A stretch of DNA of 64,000 nucleotides from Flaccisagitta enflata (GCA_965153355.1 OZ231126.1:22940001-23004000); one strand, 5' to 3'. Counted from the stretch's first letter, positions 23,809 through 35,936 are shown. Translations and numbers: made by a program. Notes: generated by a model not told the origin, from the sequence alone.

Positions 23809-23967
23809 TTTTTAGTTGCGGACACGCAACTCTATAAGAGGCTTTGTCCGTCCGTCCGTTGGTCGGTCGGTCGGACCGTCGGTGAGCACGAGTCAAAAAG
23901 TGTGAAAACGCGCATTTCCGCTCCTGCCCACCCGTCCGCAACTGGTGGCCGTGTATCCGGCCTTGTT
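23809..23967 (-). mobile_element. Intact short family A copy, GGAC subfamily
   Basis: It runs from TTTTAGTTGCGGACACGCAAC to CAACTGGTGGCCGTGTATCC and GGCCTTGTT in about 159 bp. The 5' subterminal and 3' terminal 10-mers (AGTTGCGGAC/GTCCGCAACT) pair perfectly. It is a good reference copy for the family. Confidence 0.88.
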
Positions 23968-24302
23968 CCTTCATGTTGTGTTGTTTTCCAGTGTACTTTT
24001 TTACCACACCATGACAGGGCTTCTTACTCCCAAATGCCCTTTGCTTAGATTTGGCACAAAACAACTTTTTTGTTTTATCTTAGACTCCCGGGCTTCGTCT
24101 TTTCTGTCCGTCGTTTTATCAAAATGCTTTCATTCGTATCTGTCTGTTGTGTCTGTCTGTCTGTCTATTCATTCGTCTTTTGGCTCTGATTTCAGCTGTC
24201 TGTCTCTGTCTCCAGATGTGGCTTCATCTCTGTCTTTGTTTAAGATACTGTTTGTGGCTTCATCTTCGTCTGTCTGTCTTTTTCTCTCTTTTTTTTCTTT
24301 GT

Positions 24303-24309
24303 CTATCTA

Positions 24310-24369
<60 letters not shown>

Positions 24370-24443
24370 CCTCTCTCTCTCTATCTATATATATATATAT
24401 ATCATATCTCATATATATATATCTCTATATCTAACTCTATATA

Positions 24444-24484
<41 letters not shown>

Positions 24485-24543
24485 TCTCTTATATATATAT
24501 ATATCTATATATATATATATATCTATATATATATATATATATA

Positions 24544-24576
<33 letters not shown>

Positions 24577-24600
24577 ATCCTATATAAGATCTTTCTCTCA

Positions 24601-24639
<39 letters not shown>

Positions 24640-24670
24640 ATATATATATCTATATATATATATATATATA

Positions 24671-24712
<42 letters not shown>
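24303..24712 (+). repeat. GTCT-CT-(TA)n-CT compound array
   Basis: GTCT (24312-24352), CT, then about 300 bp of TA with TATC interruptions, then CT (24673-24712). It repeats the block order seen at 10104-10528. Confidence 0.95.
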
Positions 24713-24722
<10 letters not shown>

Positions 24723-25933
24723 TTTCTCTTTCTCCCAGTCCCCAGGGGGTCGTGGTGCGGAATTAGTTTCCATATTGTAATGCTGCTCCGTCGTTTTTCT
24801 CTGTCTGTTTTTATGGGCTCTTTGTTGTTTTTATGGAAATGCAGGGGCCGGAGCCAAACCCGAGCCAACAAATTTTGTCGAAAACATTTTCTCCCCTTTT
24901 TCTTTCTTTGTTCCTTTTTTTTCTTTCTTCCTTTTTTTCGGTCGTTTTACGACTTTTTCGCCATCGACCGGAAAACATGGAAAACAGCGCCACATTTCTT
25001 TTTTTTTCCTCAGTTTTTTTTCTTTCCAAATTCTATATTCTAAACGAAAAAAAAATGGTCGTCCATCTGTCTGTTATGCGCTTCCCTGGTTTGCGACATT
25101 TTTGATGTTTTTTTTTTCTATCAACTGAGCTCAGTAAGGGACTGGAGATAGATTTTCTCATACTAATTTTCACTTAGCTTCCGCTTGTTGGGGATTCATA
25201 ACATAAAGAAGTTCCTTTCCTAAGGTCAAGTAACTAGACTAGTGCTGGTCATTCTAGTTTTTTGTTTTGTCTTGTTGATTCTTTATCTGTTGTAGAATAT
25301 TTCCGAATTAGTTTTATAATTTGAATGTTAACGTTGAGCAAGTTTCCTCAAAACTGGACTTCATTTTTTTTTCTTTTTTTTTAAAATACGGTCTGCCTTT
25401 TAGTGGAATCTCGAGGTATTTTTACCCATGAAAATCTCTCTCCGGTAACTTACCAAGGTATTTGCTTACTTTCTCTAATCTTAGTATAGGGAAATATCAA
25501 GCGAGGTACCACGATGATTGCATTGCAAAAAAAAAGTGTCAGAATTTACAAACCGCGATATTAAGCCTAGTCGTTGTATGAAAATTGTATTTTTTACAAG
25601 TATACGCTTAAAATCAACTTCAACATTGACCAGAATGACCAGTATCACGATTTTTTTTTTGGTTAAATTCAATGAAAAACTCAGAAAAAGGAGGAGTACC
25701 CAGAAAATCATTTCGTGAGTCTCCAAATGGCTTGGTAAATTGAAGGAGTCAACATAGCCTTGTAGTAAAATGTCTGAGGATTCCAAATCTGGTTTCAGAA
25801 AAATTTTCTTTGACATGAAAAACACTGTTGACTTAACATGATAGTTCCATGAATATGATATCTACAAGTAATGCAGTAAATGATAACGTAAAATTGATGC
25901 AAACAGTGTAACGTTCTGCTAACTAATTTTAGT

Positions 25934-25935
<2 letters not shown>
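24713..25935. other. No feature recognised
   Basis: T-rich DNA with several T- and A-runs. No gene supported. Confidence 0.45.
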
Positions 25936-26155
<220 letters not shown>

Positions 26156-26156
26156 C

Positions 26157-26295
26157 AGGGCTAAGGATGCGCGGGATTTTCAAAAGCGTTTGCGTTCACG
26201 TTTTCCAGCAGCTCGCGCATCGTGTTACGCATCGCATCCAACGTTTTTGGTTGCTAACGCATTCGCGTTATGCGTTTTCAACGCTTCGTTCATTT
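26157..26295 (+). mobile_element. Possible hAT-like left end after a GT array
   Basis: CAGGGCTAAGGATGCGCGGG follows the GT array directly and begins like the CAGGGCTCGGCAAA terminus at 1881. It is rich in GCGTT/AACGC words (26184-26285). No right end was found. Confidence 0.3.
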
Positions 26296-26464
26296 TGTAG
26301 TTGCGGATACGCAACTCTGTAAGAAGCTTTGCAATCATCCGTCCGTTGGTCGATTGGTCGGTTGGTCAGACAAATGATCCGCTTTTGAACAGAGGTAGCG
26401 AAAAGGTCGATGATTTCTGCTTTGACGCAAATCTGCAACTGGTGGCCGTGTATCCAGCCTTTTT
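26296..26464 (-). mobile_element. Family A copy
   Basis: It runs from TGTAGTTGCGGATACGCAAC to GCAACTGGTGGCCGTGTATCC and AGCCTTTTT. The GGTC-type run is short (CGTTGGTCGATTGGTCGGTT). It lies inside DNA that follows a hAT-like left end at 26157. Confidence 0.7.
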
Positions 26465-26483
26465 CTTATAAAACAAAAAAGGG

Positions 26484-26788
26484 CCTTGGGAGGGTCACAA
26501 TATTGTTGTGAATGGGTGGGCAACCCATTCACACCAATGCCACAACTCCTCTCAACGCAGACTTATGCACATCAAGCGGCTATGAGTTCACAATATCGTT
26601 ACGAACAGGTTGGCAGGGCGTCAACCCCCATCCACACCCCAATACACCAAAAGTACACAAAACGCTCATTTTCCCACTTTTTGACTCGTACTGATGGACC
26701 GACGGACTGACAGACCAATGGACCAACGGACAGACAGATGGACGAACGGACAAAGCCTCTTATAGAGTTGCATGTCCACAACTAAAAA
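26484..26788 (+). mobile_element. Family A variant with partly duplicated 5' half
   Basis: Two similar blocks, CACAATATTGTTGTGAATGGG (26497) and CACAATATCGTTACGAACAGG (26589), precede one 3' half that ends GCCTCTTATAGAGTTGCATG and CCACAACTAAAAA. This suggests an internal duplication or insertion of one copy next to another. Confidence 0.5.
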
Positions 26789-26798
26789 GCTTCTAAAA

Positions 26799-26886
26799 AT
26801 CTCATTTTCCCACTTTTCGATTCATGCTGACAGACCAACAAATGGAAGGACAAAGCCTCTTTTAGAGTTGTGTGTTCCATCTAAAA
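26799..26886 (+). mobile_element. 3' fragment of a family A copy
   Basis: The shared block CTCATTTTCCCACTTTTCGA, a short CAGACCAACA run and AAAGCCTCTTTTAGAGTTGT are present. The terminal hairpin arm is decayed (GTGTTCCATCTAAAA). Confidence 0.5.
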
Positions 26887-27028
26887 CAAGTTGATAGGGC
26901 CGGGGTCGCAATATTATGACATTGAAAAAAATGACATTCCTACATATTTTATTCTCCTAACTCGGAAATTTTTCTCTTTTACTCTTGTCCATCCATCCCT
27001 ATGTTTGTTGCTTTATAAGATGGAGCGG

Positions 27029-27382
<354 letters not shown>

Positions 27383-27658
27383 TCTTTTCATTCCCATTTC
27401 TTTCCGTCTTTCTCTCGCACTCGTATATATTTCTCTTTCTCCATTTCGTTTTCGAGTTGGTAATTCCATAAATCTTTCGAATAGCGAGAACAACATTCGC
27501 AACGACCTACTTTCATGCTCTATCCATCACGACCGGCCGCCACCGCCGCCGATGCACCTCTCAGGATGTGTTCACGCCTGCTCAGATTTATGCTTGATAA
27601 AAATTTCCGTTCATTCATTTTTCATCTGCCTGAACAAAAATAAGGTTTTGTGTTTTTT

Positions 27659-27663
27659 GTTGA

Positions 27664-27706
<43 letters not shown>

Positions 27707-27985
27707 ATTGTTGTTGTTGTTGTTGTTGTGGTTGTAGTTGTAGTTGTAGTTGTGGTTGTGGTTGTGGTTGTTTTGTTTTTGTTTTTGTTTTTGTTTTTGT
27801 TTTTGTTTTTGTTTTTGTTTTTGTTTTTGTTTTTGTTTTTGTTTTTGTTTTTGTTTTTGTCTTTATTTCTATTTTTATTTTTGTTTTTTTTTGTTTTGTT
27901 TTTGTTTTTGTTTTTGTTTTTGTTTTTGTTTTTGTTTTTGTTTTTGTTTTTGTTTTTGTTTTTGTTTTTGTTTTTGTTTTTGTTC
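27659..27985 (+). repeat. (GTT)n to (TTTTTG)n array
   Basis: About 35 GTT units grade through TGTAGT and TGTGGT to about 34 TTTTTG units, with a break at 27858-27898. Confidence 0.95.
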
Positions 27986-28292
27986 GCCTCAACAACATTC
28001 AACGTATTCACCATGGTTATTCTACTAAGGATGAATTAGCGCCGAAATTAAAGAAATGAAAGAAACCAGATGGAAGAAAAGAAAGTGACAAAATAAAAGA
28101 AAACAAGGCTGAGATAAAGGGAAGGATGAAAAGAATAGAGGAGAGCAGCAGAGAAGGAAGTCTAATGATTTAAGGGTTAAAAACTGAGTCGTTTCCGCCT
28201 TAAATCACGCAATTTTGAAGTGGAAATAACGTCATTCAGTAAACGCACAATGAAATTGTGATTGAAAAATTTCGTATTGAATGATAAACGTT

Positions 28293-28463
28293 CTTAGTTG
28301 CGGACACGCAACTCCATAAGAGCCTTTGTCTGTCCGTCCGTCGGTCCGTCGGTCCGTCGGTCCGTCGGTCCGTCGGTCCGTCGGTTCGTCGGTTCGTCGG
28401 TCCGTGAGCACGAGTCCAAAAGTGTGAAAACGCGCATTCCCGCCCCTGCCCACCTGTCCGCAA
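28293..28463 (-). mobile_element. Family A copy without its 5' terminus
   Basis: It starts CTTAGTTGCGGACACGCAAC and has a long CGTCGGTCCGTCGGTC run (28337-28402). It ends at CACCTGTCCGCAAC, just before the GGCCGTGTATCCGG block would start. Confidence 0.7.
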
Positions 28464-28527
28464 CCTTTGAAAGGATGTTTGGATACACGAAAGGATGTTC
28501 GGACTCACGATAGCTAAACTGTCCAAG

Positions 28528-28547
28528 GGCACAGGAAAACTAAAGTG

Positions 28548-28645
<98 letters not shown>

Positions 28646-28678
28646 GTCTATTTATTCGGGCACAGGAAAACTAAAGTG

Positions 28679-28773
<95 letters not shown>

Positions 28774-28795
28774 GAAGTCTATTTATTCGTTGACA
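28528..28795 (+). repeat. Tandem duplication containing (AAC)n
   Basis: GGGCACAGGAAAACTAAAGTG, then AAC units, then AAGTCTATTTATTCG occurs twice in direct order (28528-28659 and 28660-28789). Confidence 0.85.
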
Positions 28796-28829
28796 GTACC
28801 TCAAAAGAGACAGAGAAATAAAAAGACGT

Positions 28830-28902
28830 ACAGACAGACAGACAGACAGACAGACAGGCAGACAGAGAGCCAGACAGACAGACAGATAGACAGACGGACA
28901 GA
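28830..28902 (+). repeat. (CAGA)n tract
   Basis: CAGACAGACAGACAGAC with CAGAGAGC and CAGATAGA variants. Confidence 0.85.
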
Positions 28903-29341
28903 CAATCAACTCTCACTTCATTCATAACTTCCGCCTTTTTAATCAAACGCCCTGCATTGTTGTGTGTCGGTTGGGTGAGTTTTATGTAGGATGAATTGTT
29001 GCACATGTCACATAGCAAAAGGAAGTATCCCTTCACCCTACTTGGATAATATGGAAGAGAAAAAACTATGATGATCATCTTTTTTTAAATCTATTATCTT
29101 TTGTATTTGTTTTGGCTCTAAACTTCCCAACAAAATCCTGTGTAGTTTTTTTTGCAAAGAAAAAAAATTGTTTTGGAAAATCATGGTGATTGTAAGTAAA
29201 AACTAAAATATAAGAACATAAGCTATGAAAAAGCTTACAAAAAGGCGAATAACAGTTCAATAAAAGCTAATTCCACGAATGTCTGCATATTATTGTTTTA
29301 CCCCACTTCATTATACAAATAAGGTCCTCAAAATCAGTTTA

Positions 29342-29436
29342 ACAGGGTGTGCAATAAATTTTGTACAAGCATTGCAGTTATGAAGATAATATACTTCATA
29401 CTGTAGTGTTTGTGCAAAAAATTTTGCACGCCCTGT
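29342..29436. mobile_element. 95-bp Tc1/mariner-like MITE
   Basis: TIRs ACAGGGTGTGCAATAAATTT and the inverse of ACAGGGCGTGCAAAATTTTT, flanked by TA (29340-29341, 29437-29438). It is the smallest complete-looking element in the window. Confidence 0.65.
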
Positions 29437-30288
29437 TATTAAAAAGTGGAGAATAAATGTTTTTTTTTTTAACAGAAAATAGTAAAAATCCTAATATTGG
29501 CCACTCCATATTAGGTAAAAGGGTTGAAAAGAAATAATCAACTTTTGCTATGTTAAGCACCCAATTGTGTCATTCTGTCCCTAATTCTTTTAAGATTTTA
29601 CATCACTGCACGCGACTTTAGTAGCCATGCATCCGATCTTGTTGAATCAATAAAGTAATGAATTTGTTGGTTCAAAAGAGAATAATACAACCATTGATAT
29701 TCATTTCTTTATCTTTCACATAAAATCTATCTTTTAATATGAATTTATTTGTTAAGCAAATCTGAGCATCGAATGTAATCATATACCGATTTGAGATTCA
29801 GAAATGTCACGTCTTTGAAAATGAAATTGCGGCAGTCTGTCCCAAGGCAAGGCGATTTGTATTTGGTGTTGTATTATATTTACAATACATGTAAGTATTG
29901 GGTTTACTAAATACTTACTATGGTTATTGTTATTTTCCCAATACAATACAGTACAACCATTTTTTTTTTTTGAGAAAATCGTGAAACATTGAATAAGAAG
30001 ATTAATAAAAAAAGAACAGACAGAAAGGGATATGATGAGGAAAAAAAATTAATGAAACTAAGGTCAAATACACTAGTGCAAAATGAAAAAAGGGAAGAAC
30101 TGACATATCTATAGTTAGGAAGATGGATATTGGATAAGGAAGATGAAGAGAGATGGATTATGCAGGAAGCAGGATGTGCAAAAAAAGAATTGATAAAAAA
30201 GAAGGGCGGCGGTTTTTAGGATGGAAAGGAAAGATCAATTTTCACACAGATGTAATCCCTCAAATCTAATCCTGGGCCAGTACACTTA

Positions 30289-30291
<3 letters not shown>
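29437..30291. other. No feature recognised beyond a solo A end
   Basis: AT-rich DNA with ATACAATAC words near 29890-29950. No gene seen. Confidence 0.45.
29607..29643 (-). mobile_element. Solo 5' end of a family A element
   Basis: Only GCACGCGACTTTAGTAGCCA and TGCATCCGATCTTGTT remain. This matches the 5' subterminal plus terminal block of other copies. Confidence 0.4.

Positions 30292-30330
<39 letters not shown>
30292..30330 (+). repeat. (GA)n microsatellite
   Basis: About 19 GA units followed by ACACAC. Confidence 0.95.
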
Positions 30331-30334
<4 letters not shown>

Positions 30335-30499
30335 ACACACAAAGAAATTAGTAGGGACTTAAGCGTTCCATGCATTGGAGGCGGGTTTCCGCTCGTAACG
30401 GATCTGTTGGAGCGAGACTCTCCCTTATGTATGACAAGCGGAACAATATCCCTCACTATACCCAAACTGAAAAATATGGAAGAGGGCCATGTCTGCATA

Positions 30500-30605
30500 T
30501 GTATTTATGTATACATGTATGTATATATGTATGTATGTATGTACGTAAGTATGTACGTATGTATGTATGTATGTATGTATGTATGTATGTATGTATGTAT
30601 GTATG

Positions 30606-30636
<31 letters not shown>

Positions 30637-30762
30637 GTATGTGTGCATGTATGTATGTATGTATGTATGTATGTATGTATGTATGTATGTATGTATGTAT
30701 GTATGTATGTATGTATGTATGTATGTATGTGTGTATGTATGAATGTATGTCTGTATGTATGT
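30500..30762 (+). repeat. (GTAT)n array
   Basis: About 62 units. GTAT remnants resume at 33436-33484 beyond the hAT-like composite. Confidence 0.95.
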
Positions 30763-30937
30763 AATATACAGGCCTGATTTTAGCGATTTTTTTGACAGAG
30801 TCAGTTGGGCTCGCTCCCCATATTTCGACAGAGCCCGACGGGAAACTATGAGCCCGGTATAAACTGATTTTCCAAATTTTCTAATCATATCAACCTATAT
30901 TTGTTGTGATAGTTATTAATTAGATGATGCAATGATA

Positions 30938-31290
30938 TTATACATTGGGGGGGTCGGTAACAACGAACTTTGGAAATGCCAGTCGGACATATGGCCAAAG
31001 TGTGCACAATAACAATATATAAACACATGTGTTTGGAAAAAGGGGTAACACCATATCATTTACAGTCGTGCCACACCCCCTATTTACATTGTAATAAATA
31101 GGGAGAAGGAAGAGGAAGAGGAAGCTCCTATACTTTACAATGGGAAAGGTAGGGTTGGCACGATTGTAAATGATAAAGTCCCATGAACTTTTCCTTTTAG
31201 TTATTAGGTTGATTTGTGATTGCGCACGGTCTGGTGATATGTCCGATTGGCATTTCCAAAGTAGGTTGATATCGACCCCCCCATTATACA
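30938..31290. repeat. Fold-back inside the hAT-like composite
   Basis: ATACATTGGGGGGGTCGGTA and TTTGGAAATGCCAGTCGGAC pair with GTCCGATTGGCATTTCCAAA and TCGACCCCCCCATTATACAT. Inner arms TCATTTACAGTCGTGCC and GGCACGATTGTAAATGA also pair, so the whole segment is a near-continuous hairpin. Confidence 0.6.
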
Positions 31291-31645
31291 TTACGTTCCG
31301 TGAAGCGCCCCAAACTTTGACTATGGCTCTCACCAATCTTACCACAGTTGAGGCTTGTTAAAAAAACATTCCATGCAAAATCTTGGGCCTCTGAGATAGC
31401 AGGAACCTTCGTCAGGGTTAGGTTGAAGTTTGTATTGAATTAGCATTGGAATCAATATTTCTATTATGCAAATTTTGTCTCTGCCATAGGTTTCTATGGA
31501 AACTTCATGGTCACCCTGACAAAGGTTCCTGCTGTACCAGAGGCCTGAAATTTTGCATGGGATGTTTTTTTACCAAGCCTCAACCATGGTAAGATTGGTG
31601 AGAGTCAGCGTCGAAGTTTGGGGCGGTTCATGGGACGTATTATAC
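31286..31645. repeat. Fold-back with arms of about 150 bp
   Basis: Left arm ATACATTACGTTCCGTGAAG, CACCAATCTTACCACAGTTG and GCAGGAACCTTCGTCAGGGT; the right arm is the inverse (ACCCTGACAAAGGTTCCTGC to CATGGGACGTATTATACAT). The loop is about 50 bp. Confidence 0.65.
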
Positions 31646-31668
31646 ATGGCCATGACTCTCGTTTGAAT

Positions 31669-32385
31669 AATTCTTTTAAGCTTTTTATCAGAGATGCGTC
31701 AAATGAGTGATCTGAAATCAGTTTTTCCTTAAAGAACATTGTTTGACGTTTTTTGCATCAAAATTTCATAGACTTGGGGCAAATAGTTTTCATTTTATGA
31801 AAATTCAGAGAATGAGCAGTTTCAGGAGTAAAATGTAGGAATATTGTTGTTTGACAAGGCAGCTCCTCTTTAGATTGGTCTCATTTCTAAACGGCTTGAC
31901 CTACAGACGCCAGATTGGTCTCAAATGAAAGATAATCTAATGTAGTTTTAGTTATCGATAAGAGGAAAACAGTCTTGAATCTATTTGTTGTACTTTTAAC
32001 TGAAAAATCCTAGATTAAAGGAATTTTGTCAAAAAAAAAATCGTTGTTAAGAACATGAAACTTAATCTTTTTGCCAATTCAATCACCAACCAAAGAAAAT
32101 ATGAAAAACTACTTCAAATTATCTTTCATTTGAGACCAATCTGGCATATGTAGCTCTACTGGTTTAGAAATGAGAGCAATTTAAAGTTAGACACTTTTGT
32201 AAGCAATGTTTTAATTTCACCTCGGATGTTGATACCAAAATTACTTCAAATTGAGGTTGTAGACAAACTGTTTAACCTAGACCAATAAAATTTTGACACA
32301 AAAGATGTCAAACATAGTACTTAAAGAGAAAATTAATTTCACATCAAGAGAATGAAGCATTGAGGCACAATAGCTTAATACTTTT
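31669..32385. repeat. Fold-back M3, copy 1
   Basis: Outer arms: 31669-31800 and 32240-32385 (GCATCAAAATTTCATAGACT against its inverse; AGCTTAATACTTTTTT at the right end). Inner arms: 31867-31955 and 32104-32185, with TCATTTCTAAACGGCTTGAC and AGATTGGTCTCAAATGAAAG. A family A element follows at once. Confidence 0.6.
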
Positions 32386-33211
32386 TTTAGTTGCGTGCAC
32401 GCGACTCTATGACCCACTCTGTCGGTTGGTCTGTTAGTCCGTCGGACGGTCCGTTGGTAACGCTTTGCTTTTTTTCATCGTTTTACGTCGTTTTAAGCCA
32501 TTCTAAGTAATTTCAAGTCATTTTAAGTCATTCTAAGTCATTTTCAGTTACTTTTAGTCATACATGTCATTTTTTCATTTTTTGTTATTTTTGTCATTTT
32601 AAGTTATTATAAGTCACATTAGGTCGTTCTGAGTCATTCTATGTCATTTTAGGTCATTATAAGTCATTTTAAGTCATTTTAAGTCATTCTAAGTCATTCT
32701 AAGTTATTTTTTGGCTTTTGTAGTTTTTGTCATTTTACATCATTAGAAGTCATTTCAAGTCTTTTCAAGTCATCTCAAGTCATTTTAAGTCATTCTCAGT
32801 CATTCTACGCCACTTTAAGTCATTTTATTTCACTTTGTCTGGTTTAGGTCTGGTTTAAGTCTGGTTTAAGTCTGGTTTAGGTCTGGTTTAGGTCAGGTTT
32901 AAGCCTGGTTTATGTCTGTGTTAAGTCTGGATTGATTCTAGTTTAAGTCTGGTTAAAGTCTGGTAAAAGTCTGGTTTATGTCTGGTTTTTGTCTGGATTA
33001 AGTCTGGTTCAAGTCTGCTTTAAGTCTGGTTCAAGTCTTGTTTAAGTCTGGCTCAAGTCTAGTTTAAGCTTGGTCTAAGTTGGTTTAAGTCTGGTTTAAG
33101 TCTGGTTTAGGTTTGGTTAAGGTCTGGTTGTCAAGAAAGAGATACAATAAGGAGTCAGGTGAATTCAGTTATCTTTGTCTCGCACGCAACTTATAGGTGT
33201 TGGCCTTGTTT
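32385..33211 (-). mobile_element. Long family A copy with two internal satellites
   Basis: It runs from TTTTTAGTTGCGTGCACGCGA to CGCACGCAACTTATAGGTGT and TGGCCTTGTT. The 5' AGTTGCGTGC is a perfect complement of the 3' GCACGCAACT, while the local hairpin arm AGTCGCGTGC has one mismatch. The interior consists of AAGTCATTTT units (32505-32830) and TAAGTCTGGTTT units (32835-33130). It sits at the right end of a fold-back repeat. Confidence 0.8.
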
Positions 33212-33481
33212 CAGTTGAGATTGATGACCCTGTAGTCACTAATTGTATGGGTCAATATGTGAAATGCTAAAAAAATGACTCAAAATGGGAACCGTTTTAC
33301 TCCATTGGCTTCAGCGCTTCAAATCTATCCCAATGAGAGAGAGCCTGCCGCACTCAGAGCTGGAAAAATAAAAGAGCCCGAGAGCAAATCAGAGCGCACC
33401 GGGCTCACGGGCTCGCAATAAAATCAGGCCTGTTAAGTATGTATGCATGTATGTTTCTAATTTTGTATGTAAGTTAGTATG

Positions 33482-34081
33482 TACTACCTAGGAAATAATT
33501 ATAGCACCAACCGAGGGATAGTTCAATTTTTCATCCTAATATCACATGAAACATTCCGCCAATAGTATTTATATTTCATATAACCTTTTTCTTAACTGAA
33601 TTATCCAATTTCATCACTGGGAGGCAATTTGTGAACCATTATTTACTTATAATCATACTGTTATTCCACTGCTTTTGATGGACAATTGTAGACTGATTAT
33701 TTTAAAGATATATTTGTACTTTTTTGCTTGTCATTTCTAAACGGATAAAGCTACAGCAACCAGATTGCGCTCATCTTGTAGATTTTTTGACATAGATTAA
33801 TTTGCTCTCTAGCATTTCTGGAAGCCGAGATAATCTAATTTTAAGGTGTCTCTAATTCACCCTCATTCTTACTTGATCAATTATTTTGCAAATTCCAAAA
33901 TGACTGTTTTTACTCTTTTTGTTGTCATTTTTTAATGAAAAAAGGTACAGATACCAGATTGCACTCATCTTGAAGATTTTTCGATGTAGATTAAATTCTT
34001 TTTTTAAAAAAGTATCTAGCTTTTCTTGAAGCGGAGATATTTTAAGTTGAAGTTGGTGCTATATTTATTTCCTAGGTAGTA
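33482..34081. mobile_element. 600-bp TA-flanked MITE, copy 1
   Basis: TACTACCTAGGAAATAATTA and its inverse TATTTATTTCCTAGGTAGTA close a segment of exactly 600 bp with TA at both ends. The interior has two TCATTTCTAAACGGATAAAG-like blocks followed by CCAGATTGCGCTCATCTTG. Confidence 0.7.
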
Positions 34082-34656
34082 TGCCCCAAATAAACAAGCT
34101 TTTCTACTCTGCTGAGTCTGCATACAAGATTCAGTCAATGAAGTTACAAAATCACATTTAAAAAGAATTGATCTTTTTTATCTTCTTAATAAACCCGGGA
34201 ATATCAATTGTTTTTGGTCATGATTTTCAATGACATGAATACAATATCAATCCAATGATGAAATTGATTTTTCTAACATTATTCAAGAAAAATCACTTGA
34301 ATCTCGTCGCTATTTACGCTCAAACACGTCTACTATCTTGGCGGAAAGAAACACAACGCCAAACGCCAAAGCTTAAAGAAACGATAGAAACTGGTAAAAT
34401 CAAATCAATCTATATCAAAAATCAGAAACAAGAAAGACAATCTAGTCTCTGTAACTCAACCCATTTAGAAATGGCAAGGAAAAGAAAAGCAATTCAATTT
34501 TCCTATCATTTTTCAAAAATGGAACATTTTCTTCCTTAAGATATTTTGACTTTTAGAGAGGCTGGAAACTGATGGGGCGTAAAACTGAGAAAACATTGAC
34601 AAGCCAATTTCGCGTAACCATCCTCCCCACCTACAGACTACTGAAACATCCTCTGA
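34082..34656. other. No feature recognised
   Basis: AT-rich DNA between two 600-bp MITEs. An open frame of 94 codons here has AT-driven composition. Confidence 0.4.
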
Positions 34657-35256
34657 TACTATCTAGAGCAAAAGTATGGAAACACTTAAGTAAATGCATA
34701 GCTTATGCAAAAATTTTCAGTAAAAAAACCTCAAGAATATATCGGATACCTATTTTAAGATTTTAGAGGTTCAACAAGTCATTGAGTATGGGTTTTTGAA
34801 CAGTTTCAAATGAATGATAGAGCTAAACACATTATGTATCTTTCTTTCCATGAAAACTGTTTTGGATCATTCTTTAGTCTATATTTTATATTTTTTTTAG
34901 TTTTTTTTTGCAACCACAGTGATTCAGTGGGGTTGGAATCAGCCAATAAAATACAATGAGTCTATGGCACTGTAGAAGGGTCCAAAACTTAGATGAAAAA
35001 AACCTTCAATTTATCTTTAAAATGATATTATCATTTGAAGCAGCTCTTAGTAAAATTCTTTATATTATTCAGTTGAGGTACCTGTTTTGTTTTGCTTGTC
35101 ATTTCTAAACAGCTTGAGCTAGACAAATGCGGTTTGTGGTATCAGGTCAGAAATTTAAGAAAAATTCAGAATTTCACTTATTTTGATATAAATTTGTTAT
35201 TTTAAGCAGAGTTATAGCTATAAATGCGTGTTTCCATACTTATGCTCTAGATATTA
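34657..35256. mobile_element. 600-bp TA-flanked MITE, copy 2
   Basis: TACTATCTAGAGCAAAAGTA and the inverse of TAATATCTAGAGCATAAGTA (TATGGAAACAC adjacent) enclose 600 bp. GTCATTTCTAAACAGCTTGA lies near the right end. It ends 100 bp before the start codon of the PAN-kringle gene. Confidence 0.65.
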
Positions 35257-35355
35257 GAGTCGCTTAGCGAGTGATTAAATAGAGAGTCTCAACAGGTTAA
35301 AAGAAGGAGTCCTTCTTCAGTTTTCACTTATATCTTTGATCTTTGTTTGTGAAAA

Positions 35356-35440
35356 ATGGAGCAAGTGTCTAATCGGCTGGTGATTGTATTCACGCTCTAT
35401 GCATTGACGGTTGTCGGGACCGTTTTGTGTAAGACTTTGG
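35356..35440 (+). CDS. Exon 1: start codon and signal peptide
   Basis: ATG at 35356 opens 28 codons that read MEQVSNRLVIVFTLYALTVV and then GTVLCKTL. The hydrophobic core (LVIVFTLYALTVV) is a typical cleavable secretion signal. The exon ends phase 1 at G|GTAAGT, a strong splice donor at 35441. The 100 bases upstream lie next to the right end of a 600-bp TA-flanked MITE (ends 35256), so the promoter or 5' UTR could partly derive from that element. The next exon restores the frame as GEFICDVEP. Confidence 0.75.
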
Positions 35441-35649
35441 GTAAGTGTTTCCCTGTTTGCTTGCTGTTTTCGTCTCTCTCAATATGATCGACAACCACTT
35501 CTTTTACTCAACATCAAAAAGTTGACTTACGTACTATTTTCTGCTTTGATACATAAAGAGTAAAATATAATGTCTGGCTCAATGGTACTGTAGCGCCATT
35601 GACGCGCGTCGAAAGATTTTTAGATTCAATGATTTTAAAACTTTTCTCT

Positions 35650-35745
35650 ATAGTTGCGTGTCCGCAGCTCTATAAGAGGCTTTGTCCGTCCGTTGGTCTG
35701 TCTGTTAATCCATTGATCCATTGGTCCGTTATGATTAATAATTGA
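35650..35745 (-). mobile_element. 3' half of a family A copy
   Basis: TAGTTGCGTGTCCGCAGCTC and TATAAGAGGCTTTGTCCGTC are followed by degenerate TTGGTCCGTT units. It stops where a family B fragment starts at about 35752, in intron 1 of the PAN-kringle gene. Confidence 0.6.
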
Positions 35746-35751
35746 GTTGAA

Positions 35752-35797
35752 TTTTGGGCAGCGGCTCCGAAGGGGATGAAGTCCTGTGGAACACAGA
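35752..35797 (+). mobile_element. Family B 5' fragment fused to a GA array
   Basis: TTTTGGGCAGCGGCTCCGAA and GGGGATGAAGTCCTGTGGAA are followed directly by GAGAGA. Everything past the first arm is missing. Confidence 0.6.
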
Positions 35798-35839
35798 GAG
35801 AGAGAGAGAGACGTGAGAGAGAGGGAGAGAGAGAGAGAA

Positions 35840-35930
<91 letters not shown>

Positions 35931-35936
35931 GAGAGT
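35789..35936 (+). repeat. (GA)n microsatellite
   Basis: About 60 GA units with ACGTGAGAGAGAGG and AAAAAGAAAGA interruptions, in intron 1. Confidence 0.95.

Larger units (their letters stand above)
30769..33432. mobile_element. hAT-like composite inserted in a GTAT array
   Basis: CAGGCCTGATTTTA at 30769 and its inverse TAAAATCAGGCCTG ending 33432. Subterminal GGGCTCG/CGAGCCC words repeat on both sides. GTAT repeats flank both sides. The 8-bp flanks (GTAATATA, TTAAGTAT) do not match clearly. Inside are two fold-backs, a third fold-back and a long family A copy. Confidence 0.6.

Noticed and set aside
28298-28513. Frames rich in Pro-Ser-Val-Arg or Arg-Thr-Asp repeats
   Set aside because: They translate the CGTCGGTC-type runs inside family A copies and recur at every copy.
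30761-33440. 8-bp duplication around the CAGGCCTG element
   Set aside because: GTAATATA and TTAAGTAT match poorly, and the target is a degenerate GTAT array.
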